Origin: Nostoc sp. NMS4 | GTDB taxonomy: Bacteria; Cyanobacteriota; Cyanobacteriia; Cyanobacteriales; Nostocaceae | Assembly (NCBI RefSeq): GCF_017115095.1 | Contig: NZ_JABXKI010000251.1 | Span: 1 to 34,480 of the forward strand | Length of the DNA stretch: 34,480 nucleotides | Direction of reading: 5' to 3' | Shown here: positions 1-6,953 of the stretch, piece by piece | How the letters are laid out: each line of letters opens with the position of its first letter | How positions within the stretch are numbered: the first letter of the stretch is position 1 | Position numbers and translations under genes: made by a program | The notes under the pieces: generated by a model | What the model saw: only the letters and a program-made list of their open reading frames with translations | Database searches by the model: none | What the model was told of the DNA's origin: nothing

Positions 1-51
1 GGATTGACTGCTGAAGCGTTGACAAAACGTGCGATCGCATTAGTGCATTAA
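1..51 (+). CDS. 3' end of an unidentified protein-coding gene (partial)
   Basis: The first 51 bases read in frame as GLTAEALTKRAIALVH followed by TAA. Only 16 codons are visible, so the family cannot be named. The call rests on an open frame to the window edge, a HIP1 site inside a plausible helical C-terminus, and a similar decapeptide-plus-stop found again near 475-507. It could also be chance open frame. Confidence 0.35.
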   Translation, partial: GLTAEALTKRAIALVH

Positions 52-194
52 GGCTGGAATTATTTCTTCTATTATCGCAAATATACGTATAGAAACGCTG
101 AAAGTGGCGTTGGAATGCGTATATTTGCGTTTTTTTATTGAAGAGAACTTAGCAAGCAGGAAAAATGGGAGTAGATTTGCTGAAATTCGTTGAC

Positions 195-424
195 AAAAGC
201 TGGTTTACGTGTCACAAAAGCTGGTTTACATGTTGCAAAAGCTGGTTTACGTGTCGTAAAAGCTGGTTTACGTGTCGTAAAAGCTGGTTTACGTGTCGCA
301 AAAGCTGGTTTACGTGTCACAAAAGCTGGTTTACGTGTCACAAAAGCTGGTTTACGTGTCGCAAAAGCTGGTTTACGAGTCAGAAACTTAGTTTACAAGT
401 CGCAAAACTTGATTTTTGAGCTAG
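195..424. repeat. 21-bp tandem repeat array (9 good copies plus 2 decayed)
   Basis: The core AAAAGCTGGTTTAC starts at 195, 216, 237, 258, 279, 300, 321, 342 and 363, exactly 21 bases apart. Two degenerate units follow at 384 and 405. The last positions of the unit vary (cac, tgc, cgt, cgc). Because 21 is a multiple of three and the unit has few stops, five of the six frames stay open through the array, giving heptapeptide reads such as KAGLRVA, KSWFTCR and, on the minus strand, TRKPAFA. There is no convincing ribosome binding site for any of these, so I treat it as a minisatellite, not a gene. The units are directly contiguous without spacers, which excludes a CRISPR array. Confidence 0.85.
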
Positions 425-474
425 GACGAAGGGTGATATTTTTATCTGGAAGCGTGGGGAATGTGGAGACTTGA

Positions 475-507
475 GGAAAAGTGCGATCGGGTTAGTTCAT
501 TAAGGCT
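475..507 (+). pseudogene. second copy of the upstream gene's 3' tail
   Basis: Bases 475-507 read LRKSAIGLVH plus TAA, against LTKRAIALVH plus TAA at 19-51. The nucleotide match continues through GTGCGATCG and TTAGT and on into CATTAAGGCT after the stop. The 27 bases from 481 differ from those at 29 at only three positions. This looks like a decayed duplicate of a gene end lying on the far side of the tandem array. It is too short to identify the parent gene. Confidence 0.4.
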
Positions 508-598
508 AAATATAATCTATTATTATACCCCTATCTCAGTGTTTTACTGGATGAGGGTTTGCTATTATGGGGTTTTGATAATTAGCCTAAATACACAA

Positions 599-1459
599 GT
601 GATTAATCCACCAAATTTTCAGCCACCAGAAGAAGGTCATTATATTGATTACAATGGAATGCGATACTTCATCGGTGAAGTTATTGGTCAAGGACACTAT
701 GGAAAAGTATATCAATGTGAAGATGAGTGGGGCAATGAACTTGTAGCTAAAGTTCTTGTTCCTCGAAATCAAACATACGAACAAGTTCGAGAACAGTGGT
801 TAGAAGAACTAAACAAGCTAGTGTTACTTCGTCATCCAAAGATTACCTATGTATATGCTGCTTTTGAATGTCGTAATACTTTTTACCTTATTATAGAACG
901 CTGTAATTTTACGCTCAAGGATCTTCTTGAATTCCCAAATTTACAACTAGAACTTTGGTTACCACATGTTGCACGAGAAGTCTTACAAGGAATTAACTTT
1001 ATACATAATGCAGGCTATGTTCACAAAGATATCCATCATGGAAATGTTTTTTTGTCATTGTTACAGGACAAGATGAATCCAAGTAATGATCCAGTTTTTA
1101 TGTTTAAAATTGGTGATTTAGGAATAACTAGATTAGAGAAAGATATCGATATATTTAACACAATACTTGCAGAATGGATGTTACCGCCAGAATACCTGGC
1201 TCCACTAAAATATGGAGTAATTGGAAGACAGGTAGATATATACCATACAGGGTTATTACTATTAAGTTTACTTCTTGGGGAAATTCCACAATTTACTCAT
1301 AAAGAAATCTTGGATGGAAAGCCCCGTCAAATAGCAGAGAGTCTTTCTTCGCCGTATAGTACAGCAATAGCAAGATCATTGTGTAGACGGCTTGCATTCA
1401 GAACCGAATCAGCCCTCGATTTTTGGCGTGAAATATCAGAGGCAAGCAAATTACAGTAG
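599..1459 (+). CDS. Ser/Thr protein kinase, divergent catalytic loop
   Basis: A single protein kinase domain of about 286 residues with no tail or membrane segment. The glycine-rich loop is GQGHYGKV at residues 30-37, the ATP-binding lysine is K51 in LVAKVLV, and the catalytic loop is HKDIHHGNV (142-150), with Asp144 and Asn149 kept but His where most Ser/Thr kinases have Lys. The metal-binding motif is DLG (173-175) instead of DFG, and PPE replaces APE. All residues needed for catalysis appear present, so activity is likely, but substrates are unknown. I chose the GTG at 599. The frame is open back to ATG 551 and ATG 461, but the farther stretch contains the duplicated gene tail near 475-507 and looks non-coding. 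No strong Shine-Dalgarno decides the start. The toxin-antitoxin strip lies just downstream. Confidence 0.75.
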   Translation: MINPPNFQPPEEGHYIDYNGMRYFIGEVIGQGHYGKVYQCEDEWGNELVAKVLVPRNQTYEQVREQWLEELNKLVLLRHPKITYVYAAFECRNTFYLIIERCNFTLKDLLEFPNLQLELWLPHVAREVLQGINFIHNAGYVHKDIHHGNVFLSLLQDKMNPSNDPVFMFKIGDLGITRLEKDIDIFNTILAEWMLPPEYLAPLKYGVIGRQVDIYHTGLLLLSLLLGEIPQFTHKEILDGKPRQIAESLSSPYSTAIARSLCRRLAFRTESALDFWREISEASKLQ

Positions 1460-1676
1460 TAAATAAGAATTTGTGCAAGAAAGCAATTTTTCTGGATTAA
1501 AACCTGTGTAAGCAGGTTTTGTTCTTGTAGCCGCAACTTCAGTCGTTTGGAACTCAAAAATACAAGTTGAGGAAGTGTGATCGCACACTTTCTCTTCTAC
1601 TAATGGAATAAAGTACAAACTTAGGATTTGAACGTTATATTTATTCTAGACCTCAACTATCCAAGATTAATTTATT

Positions 1677-1895
1677 ATGAAATTTCAAGTAATTTTTACC
1701 TTTGATTCAGAATATAAAGGCTATGTTGCTGAGGTTCCTGAACTTCCAGGCTGCGTGAGTCAAGGCAAAACACTAGATGAGGCAATTGAAAATATTAAAG
1801 ATGCCATTACGGGATATCTCCACGTTCAAGCTAAACATGGCAAACCTTATATTGTTAAAGAATCGCAAGTATTTATCGGGGAAGTTGTAGTATAA
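1677..1895 (+). CDS. hicB: HicB-family antitoxin
   Basis: A 72-residue protein with the HicB fold signature: the N-terminal strand FQVIFTFDSEYKGYVAEVP, then ELPGCVSQGKTLDEA and a helix IENIKDAITGYL. In the HicAB toxin-antitoxin family, HicB binds and neutralises HicA, an mRNA-cleaving dsRBD-like toxin. This is the short form without an obvious C-terminal DNA-binding domain. Its TAA is followed immediately by the ATG of the hicA reading frame (TAAATG), so the two were cotranscribed. Since hicA is now frameshifted, HicB may be a lone antitoxin here. Family call is confident; current function is not. Confidence 0.85.
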   Translation: MKFQVIFTFDSEYKGYVAEVPELPGCVSQGKTLDEAIENIKDAITGYLHVQAKHGKPYIVKESQVFIGEVVV

Positions 1896-2118
1896 ATGGG
1901 ACGTTTATCAAATATCTCCGGTAAGGAAGCTGTCAAGATTTTTGAAAAATTTGGTTATGTATTAGATCACCAAACTGGAAGCCATATTATACTTTGGTGT
2001 GTGTGAATCAAAACCAACTTTATCAATTCCCAATCATCGGGAATTAGCACCTGGGTTACTTAAAAGTTTGATTCGACAGGCAGGGATTACAGTTGATGAA
2101 TTCCTCGAAAACAAATGA
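1896..2118 (+). pseudogene. hicA: hicA toxin gene, frameshifted at a GT run
   Basis: From ATG 1896 the frame gives MGRLSNISGKEAVKIFEKFG and then GSHIILWCV before a TGA at 2004-2006. The rest of HicA continues in the next frame as KPTLSIPNHRELAPGLLK and on to a TGA at 2116-2118. GSH with its conserved histidine and the PNHRELAPG segment are typical of HicA. The break falls in GTGTGTGTG at 1997-2005. Adding one GT or removing two GTs would restore a 72-75 residue protein. It could be a dead gene, a reversible slippage switch, or an assembly error. The full family signature on both sides of the break makes identity strong. Confidence 0.8.
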
Positions 2119-2204
2119 ATTCAGATACAACCATCATTATATTAGTCAGAATAACTCTATGAAATTCTTGAATCATTGGTGTAAATCTTACAGCCTCAGC
2201 CAAC

Positions 2205-2240
2205 TATAATGTAATTAAGATTTTACGTAAGGATGGAACC
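2205..2240 (+). promoter_or_regulatory. likely promoter -10 box, palindrome and RBS of the RHH/PIN pair
   Basis: TATAAT sits at 2205-2210, the palindrome TTACGTAA at 2223-2230, and AAGGA at 2229-2233, seven bases before the ATG at 2241. The palindrome overlaps the Shine-Dalgarno and could be an operator for the ribbon-helix-helix antitoxin, which in this class usually represses its own operon. No clear -35 box stands at the right distance. Confidence 0.35.
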
Positions 2241-2600
2241 ATGACTAATACTCAAAAGATGGTTCGGTTAAACTTAGATTTGTCACCTGAACTAAATCAG
2301 ATATTAGACGAACTAGCAAATAAAATAGGCACAAGTAAAGGTGATGTTCTGCGTCAGGCTATAACCTTGATGCAAATTATGGTTATAGCTAAAGAGGAAA
2401 CCAAAAAATTAGGAGTCCCAGAAGCAAATCAATTGATAGTTAATGAAATTCTACTCTCATCTGAACAGCAGCCAAAACCCCATGCATCAGAAGCTTTTTT
2501 AGAAACCTTTGGAACTTGGGAAGATACACGCACCGCAGAAGAAATTGTTGATGAAATATATTCAAGTCGTACCATAAGCGATCGCAATTATAGCTTGTGA
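2241..2600 (+). CDS. ribbon-helix-helix antitoxin with VapB-like tail
   Basis: A 119-residue protein in two parts. Residues 1-60 (MVRLNLDLSPELNQILDELA, then TSKGDVLRQAI) look like the RHH DNA-binding module common in cyanobacteria. Residues 85-119 (FGTWEDTRTAEEIVDEIYSS, RTISDRNYSL) look like the toxin-binding tail of antitoxins paired with PIN toxins. The middle (residues 62-82) is low in conserved features. The TGA overlaps the GTG start of the next gene (GTGA, 2597-2600), the usual coupling in toxin-antitoxin operons. Predicted role: bind the operator and inhibit the adjacent PIN RNase. The two-part make-up is an inference from reading, not from alignment. Confidence 0.75.
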   Translation: MTNTQKMVRLNLDLSPELNQILDELANKIGTSKGDVLRQAITLMQIMVIAKEETKKLGVPEANQLIVNEILLSSEQQPKPHASEAFLETFGTWEDTRTAEEIVDEIYSSRTISDRNYSL

Positions 2601-2998
2601 ATTATTTGCTCGACACTGATACGTGTATTTATTGGCTTAAGGGTCGCCAGCCAGTCAGAGATAAATTATTAGCAGTCGGATGGGATGAAGTATGCATTTG
2701 TGTCATCACTGCTGCTGAATTGTATTATGGTGCATACAATTCTAATCGAGTTTCAGAAAACTTAGGTAATGCAGAAGACTTTATTCAAAACTTACCCGTT
2801 CTACCTTTAACTGATCCTGCTCTGAGAAAGTATGGTGAATTAAAGGCAGAACTCCGTAAAATAGGACAAACAATTGCTGAATTTGATTTACTAATTGCTA
2901 GCGTCGCACTTGCAGAAAATTACACTTTAGTAACAAACAATACTCGTCATTACGAACGCATAAACGGATTAAAACTAGAAAACTGGACTCTGCCTTAG
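2597..2998 (+). CDS. vapC: VapC-type PIN-domain ribonuclease toxin
   Basis: A 133-residue PIN domain close to the usual VapC length. The acidic metal-binding set is visible: Asp6 in LLDTDTCIYWL, Glu41 in TAAELYYGA and Asp97 in AEFDLLIASVAL. The fourth position is Asn115 in TNNTRHYERI, a common variant. VapC toxins are Mg-dependent RNases that cut tRNA or rRNA until bound by their antitoxin. Translation starts at GTG 2597, overlapping the antitoxin stop by four bases. No frameshift or missing catalytic residue is seen, so this is the only complete toxin-antitoxin pair in the strip. Confidence 0.88.
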   Translation: MNYLLDTDTCIYWLKGRQPVRDKLLAVGWDEVCICVITAAELYYGAYNSNRVSENLGNAEDFIQNLPVLPLTDPALRKYGELKAELRKIGQTIAEFDLLIASVALAENYTLVTNNTRHYERINGLKLENWTLP

Positions 2999-3097
2999 AA
3001 ACTCAACATTAGTTAGTCCTGTAGGCTGTATTATGCTGTCGCTAACCCAGCTTTATCAGTTCAATCCCTAATAACATCTTCTGTGCGATCGCATAAA

Positions 3098-3114
3098 ATG
3101 GCAAAAACTGCCAT
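3098..3114. promoter_or_regulatory. inverted repeat upstream of parD, possible operator
   Basis: ATGGCA and TGCCAT form perfect 6-bp arms around AAAAC, 33 bases before the parD start. ParD-type RHH antitoxins usually bind short inverted repeats over their own promoter. Position and symmetry fit, but nothing else confirms it. Confidence 0.3.
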
Positions 3115-3147
3115 AATCTAGAAAAACAGATTTAAAAACTAACACTT

Positions 3148-3411
3148 GTGAAAAGTATCAATATTTCCTTACCTGACACCATGCGAACTTATATAGAAGA
3201 ACAGGTAGCTCAAGGTGGTTACAGCAGTGTCAGCGAATATTTTCGTGAATTAGTGCGACAAGATCAAAAACAAAGAGCTAAAGAACGTCTAGAAACAATG
3301 CTTCTGGAAGGATTAAACTCTGGGAATGCAACAGAAATGACTGTTCAAGATTGGGAAGATATCCGTCAAACAATCCGAGAAAGAATCAACAAACATCAAG
3401 ATGCAATTTAG
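3148..3411 (+). CDS. parD: ParD-family antitoxin, apparently without toxin
   Basis: An 87-residue ParD/CopG-like protein: MKSINISLPDTMRTYIEEQV forms the RHH strand and first helix, GYSSVSEYFRELVR the second. The charged C-terminal half (residues 45-87) is where ParD antitoxins bind ParE. It starts at GTG 3148. A ParE gene normally follows within a few bases, but here only a short stop-bounded stretch resembling a ParE start is present (3425-3466). The gene is intact and may act as a free-standing regulator or as an antitoxin against a distant ParE. Confidence 0.82.
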   Translation: MKSINISLPDTMRTYIEEQVAQGGYSSVSEYFRELVRQDQKQRAKERLETMLLEGLNSGNATEMTVQDWEDIRQTIRERINKHQDAI

Positions 3412-3424
3412 GCGTGATGTTTGA

Positions 3425-3466
3425 AATAAAAAAAGACCTCAAGTTATCCGGGACTTAATAGACTGA
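3425..3466 (+). pseudogene. parE: possible parE remnant
   Basis: Just after parD one frame reads NKKRPQVIRDLID between two TGA stops, with no start codon. The KRPQVIRDLI block resembles the N-terminus of cyanobacterial ParE/RelE-type toxins, and it sits exactly where ParE is expected. At 13 residues the match may be chance; the position is the main support. Confidence 0.35.
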
Positions 3467-3506
3467 TCCACAATTTCTCTTCTACCAATGGGACGTACTT
3501 GTATGC

Positions 3507-3599
3507 TTAGAGTGAAACAATTGCCACAGTTTCCCCATCTAATGTAACAAATTCAACCTCATATCCTTTGCCACCCTGATGTACTAAAACATTCTCTGC
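3507..3599 (-). pseudogene. 3' fragment of a DUF4926-like gene
   Basis: The minus strand reads AENVLVHQGGKGYEVEFVTL, then DGETVAIVSL and a TAA at 3509-3507. The YEVEFVTLDGETVAIVSL block matches the C-terminal half of small DUF4926 proteins, which are often near toxin-antitoxin genes. Upstream of it the sequence passes directly into a dispersed repeat (about 3592-3640) instead of the expected N-terminal half, so the gene is truncated. Confidence 0.45.
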
Positions 3600-3640
3600 G
3601 TACCTCTGCGCTTCCCTTCGCGCCCTATGCGTTTAAATTT
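3592..3640. repeat. dispersed cyanobacterial repeat
   Basis: Read on the minus strand this contains TTTAAACGCATAGG, then GGGAAGCGC and GTACGCAGAGAAT. The first 14 bases also occur at about 20102-20114 on the plus strand, also followed by GGGAAGCGC. It abuts the truncated DUF4926-like fragment. I judge it a small non-coding repeat. Confidence 0.5.
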
Positions 3641-3707
3641 CAACCCTCAATTCGCCACGATTTTACGCAAAGCTGTACTAATGTAATGCCAAACTACCCA
3701 GTTCACT

Positions 3708-5153
3708 TTACTTGATAGGCATAGACACTTCCCAAATTCCTTGATTTCCACCATATTCGATCACATAAATCTTATTACCAATAATCTCAGCATCAATGGG
3801 ATTACTAAAACCTTTGACAAGGCGCGTAGCATTAAGTTTATAGTTAGTATTTCCTACTTTAGTTAACTTTAAATGCAGTAGGTCTTGGCTAGCATCTTTA
3901 AAAGGGCCTGGTAGTGTTTCCCCAGTGGGATCGCCTGGTGTCCAACTCAACATAAATCCATCTCTGTTGAATTCTGGACTCATTACTCCTTGTGTATCAA
4001 AAACTAATCCTAAAGGAGAACGGTGTGTTGTAAAAGTGCTAAAACTTTGTCCAAGAACACTGGCATCTTTGATTTTTCCATCTACAGGATCGCGGTAATT
4101 ATCTGCATCCGGCCCAAGATTAGGAATTGGTTCAATCAAATTTCCAGTAGGCCGAGTAGGAAAGGTTGGATCCTTACGATAGTAGCCCCTTTGGATAGCG
4201 TTAAATTGAGGGCTTAACAATCGGTCAGTGGCAGGATTATAATTGGGAAATTGTTGTGGATTATCTGTCCCACCAATACGCCAGGGAAAGCCGTAATTAC
4301 CACCTAAACGCAGCCAATTTAATTCTTCAGACATATCACGATCGGGGCCATTTTCTGTACCAAATAAATCCCCATTGGGTGCAAAAGCCATATCAAAAGT
4401 ATTGCGTGTTCCTTCTGCAAAAATATAGCCAGCTGTCTTTAAGGCTGCTCGATTGTTTGCCAGAAAAAGATTGTTACCATTACTAGGAAGACGGAGTATA
4501 CAAGCGGTTAATCCGACCTCACGAGTATTGGGATATAGACCATCAACAGACTGAACCTCACCATGATCGGTACGAGATCCGCTATTCACATAGATAAAGT
4601 TACCATCTAGGCTAACAACTACGCCGTTGAAGCGATGGTCATAAGCTGTTTTGCTTTTGGGATAAGCTGCACTCTTAGCTAAAATAGACCAGATACGCTG
4701 TCCTGTACTCGAATTAATTACACCCTTAACAATAATCGCTTTAGTCTGATTATTCACAAGGTCTGCATTGCCAACTAAATAAATTGTGCCGTTAGGGCCA
4801 ATGGCTATACCTTGAGTTTCACTTATATTATGATTGCTAGAATTGTACACAAGTGTACTAGTAGAAGAGGCTAAATTGACTCGATAAATCTCACCATTTC
4901 TTTTGAGGTAATAAAGAGTATTGTTTCGTGGATCTTTGACAATCCGCACAGAAGGAGAGACTGATAATGTATTCGTAATATTGCGAATCTTAATATCAGG
5001 ACGCAGGGATTGAGGTACAACATTTACTCCAATAGTGCTGTGATTTAATAAGATGATTGTAAATAATAGTGTAATTGTAAATAATAGCGTTTTAGTAAAA
5101 AACTTACCGAAAAACCTACGTTTCACTTGGTTGGATAATTTAGTGTTATTCAT
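3708..5153 (-). CDS. PQQ-dependent sugar dehydrogenase (glucose/sorbosone dehydrogenase fold)
   Basis: A 481-residue protein with a basic N-terminus and a hydrophobic stretch (about residues 21-37), consistent with a signal peptide or anchor. The rest is the six-bladed propeller of soluble PQQ sugar dehydrogenases. Visible landmarks are GIAIGPNGTIYLVGN, DMAFAPNGDLFGTENGPD, ELNWLRLGGNYGFPWRIGG and the C-terminal FSNPIDAEIIGNKIYVIEYG. These enzymes oxidise aldoses or sorbosone-type sugars outside the cytoplasm using PQQ and calcium; substrate cannot be told from sequence. It lies 103 bases downstream of the RTX/PPC gene on the same strand, so they may be cotranscribed. No pqq biosynthesis genes are in the window. 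Confidence 0.82.
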   Translation of the reverse strand: MNNTKLSNQVKRRFFGKFFTKTLLFTITLLFTIILLNHSTIGVNVVPQSLRPDIKIRNITNTLSVSPSVRIVKDPRNNTLYYLKRNGEIYRVNLASSTSTLVYNSSNHNISETQGIAIGPNGTIYLVGNADLVNNQTKAIIVKGVINSSTGQRIWSILAKSAAYPKSKTAYDHRFNGVVVSLDGNFIYVNSGSRTDHGEVQSVDGLYPNTREVGLTACILRLPSNGNNLFLANNRAALKTAGYIFAEGTRNTFDMAFAPNGDLFGTENGPDRDMSEELNWLRLGGNYGFPWRIGGTDNPQQFPNYNPATDRLLSPQFNAIQRGYYRKDPTFPTRPTGNLIEPIPNLGPDADNYRDPVDGKIKDASVLGQSFSTFTTHRSPLGLVFDTQGVMSPEFNRDGFMLSWTPGDPTGETLPGPFKDASQDLLHLKLTKVGNTNYKLNATRLVKGFSNPIDAEIIGNKIYVIEYGGNQGIWEVSMPIK

Positions 5154-5256
5154 GATTTTATTGATAAAATAGTCAGTTAATTTTGTTGCTAAACCCTCTC
5201 GAACGGGGAAAAACTTTAGAGATTCCGGGATAAAATGAACAATGGGTACTATATTC

Positions 5257-6600
5257 TTATGCCAAACTGACTTCTAGGGTATAAGGAGCAGAGTTACTGT
5301 CACTAGTGCCAGAAAAAATTCCGCCATCTTGAGGAAAGAAAGCATATTTACTCACTGAAATGGAGTATGTACCTGCGCCTAGTGAAGCGGTAATTAATGA
5401 CCCAAAATCGGGGCCGCTATCGTCGTCACTTTGCAGTAAAGTCCCAGCATTGTTAAACAACCCAATAACTGTATCATCAGTTGTCACCGCACTGATGGTG
5501 ACAGTTTTTGGATTTGCTAGAGAAAATTTAAAAAAGTCGAAATCGGGATTGTCCCCCGGTTGAACTGTTACTAACTCACCTGACAGATTAATGTTTGAGC
5601 CGGATGATAAAGAACCCAATCCTTCAGCTCTAGCTAGGGTATTATTTGTAGCTTGTCGAGCATTTTCTCGCTCATAAAAAAAGAAGTCATCACTATCAAG
5701 TCTGAGGTTTACTATGCCCTGCACAATACCTATAATTTCATCTGGCTCTGCTCCAGGTTTGTCTAATAATATTTGTGTGTTGGCTCCAACAGTTTGTAGG
5801 CGGTAGTCCTTTGGCGAGCCTTTGAGTTCTATTTGGTCTTCATTACGGTTAAAGTCAGTAATGGTAGCCAAGTCCCCAAAACCAGCATTTGCAGTGTTTT
5901 TATCGTCGTAGTAGACATTTTTAGCGTCTCCAAGGACAAATCTATCTAACCCAACGCCGCCAGTTAAAGTATCAGTCTCTCCTAATCCCGGTGAAAGTGG
6001 ACTACCAGGCCAAGCACCAATGAGTATGTCATTACCAGACCCACCATTGAGTATGTCATTGCCAGGCCCACCCTGTAGACTATCATTATCATCCTCACCA
6101 TTGAGGATATCATTGCCTACATTACCGTCTAGTGTGTCATTGCCTGTTCTTCCATTGAGAGTGTTGTTAAAAGTATTACCAAAGAGAAAGTTGTTCAGAC
6201 TGTTACCTGTGCCGTTGATGGAGCCAGTTTCCCTGAGCGTCAGGTTCTCTAAATTAGCGCCTAGTGTGTAGGTGACAGAAGACCGGACTGTATCTGTACC
6301 TGAATTTACAGCTTCTGTAATGGTATCAATAGCGCTGTCAGTAATGTAAGTGTCGTTGCCTACTCCCCCATTTAAGCTGTCAGTACCCAAGCCGCCATCA
6401 AGTGTGTCATCACCAAGGCCACCGATTAAACTGTCGTTTCCTGTCCCGCCAAATAAATTATCATTACCAGCCGCACCATTCAGGGTGTCGTTAGCGGAAA
6501 TACTATTGGCGTTACCACCATTAGCCCAACCATATATCGTGTCATCTCCCGCAGTCCCATTTATGATGTCAGGAGATGGATTACCGTAAATAACTGCCAT
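5257..6600 (-). CDS. RTX calcium-binding repeat protein with C-terminal PPC domain
   Basis: A 447-residue protein. Residues 1-90 and about 140-225 hold glycine- and aspartate-rich nonapeptides of the GGxGxDxLx type (GNDNLFGGTGNDSLIGGLGD and similar), which fold as Ca-binding beta rolls. Between them is the spacer ITEAVNSGTDTVRSSVTYTL followed by GANLENLTL, common in cyanobacterial RTX proteins. Around 235-265 the ITDFNRNEDQIEL motif closes the RTX part. Residues about 320-447 resemble a pre-peptidase C-terminal sandwich (FDFFKFSLA, LGAGTYSISVSKY). There is no N-terminal signal peptide, so export would be by type I secretion; no such system is nearby. The enzyme next door suggests an extracellular or surface role. 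No catalytic domain is visible. Confidence 0.82.
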   Translation of the reverse strand: MAVIYGNPSPDIINGTAGDDTIYGWANGGNANSISANDTLNGAAGNDNLFGGTGNDSLIGGLGDDTLDGGLGTDSLNGGVGNDTYITDSAIDTITEAVNSGTDTVRSSVTYTLGANLENLTLRETGSINGTGNSLNNFLFGNTFNNTLNGRTGNDTLDGNVGNDILNGEDDNDSLQGGPGNDILNGGSGNDILIGAWPGSPLSPGLGETDTLTGGVGLDRFVLGDAKNVYYDDKNTANAGFGDLATITDFNRNEDQIELKGSPKDYRLQTVGANTQILLDKPGAEPDEIIGIVQGIVNLRLDSDDFFFYERENARQATNNTLARAEGLGSLSSGSNINLSGELVTVQPGDNPDFDFFKFSLANPKTVTISAVTTDDTVIGLFNNAGTLLQSDDDSGPDFGSLITASLGAGTYSISVSKYAFFPQDGGIFSGTSDSNSAPYTLEVSLA

Positions 6601-6953
6601 ATTTATTATTTTTCCTGAATTTCTAACTAATGCCTAAGTTCGGCCTCAGTCAAAGAACTCTTCATAAGTTCAATGTTGATTAATCAAAACTGTAAGTTTA
6701 AATACAACAAATACCTTTGCCAACCTAATTAATACCAACTATTACTGAGAAAAGATTAGTTATTGATTTGGTTAGCTTGATTGTGTAAATGGGAACTAAT
6801 GGGGTCTAATTTATTTTAATTATTTATTTTTAACTCTACCTATAATTATTTATTATCATGACTGAGAGGTTACGTCAAATGCTTTACCAAATCTTAAAAA
6901 TACAAGTTTTTTTATTTTTAGTACTGTTATAAAAAAATATAAATTTTAATAAC
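6601..6953. other. AT-rich intergenic DNA upstream of the RTX gene
   Basis: This stretch has long A and T runs and no credible open frame. It must hold the promoter of the leftward RTX gene, but I could not pick a convincing -35/-10 pair. Confidence 0.4.

Noticed and set aside
195-424. CRISPR array
   Set aside because: The 21-bp units are contiguous with no unique spacers and no cas genes are present.
165-474. Protein genes in the plus-strand frames of the 21-bp array, and the minus-strand frame at 135-341
   Set aside because: Frames are open only because the period is a multiple of three. No ribosome site is seen and several frames compete.
461-598. N-terminal extension of the first Ser/Thr kinase to ATG 461
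   Set aside because: This part includes the duplicated gene tail and has no resemblance to kinase N-termini.
6020-6589. Plus-strand Pro/Ser/Leu-rich frames
   Set aside because: They are antisense shadows of the RTX nonapeptide repeats, which are the real coding sequence.
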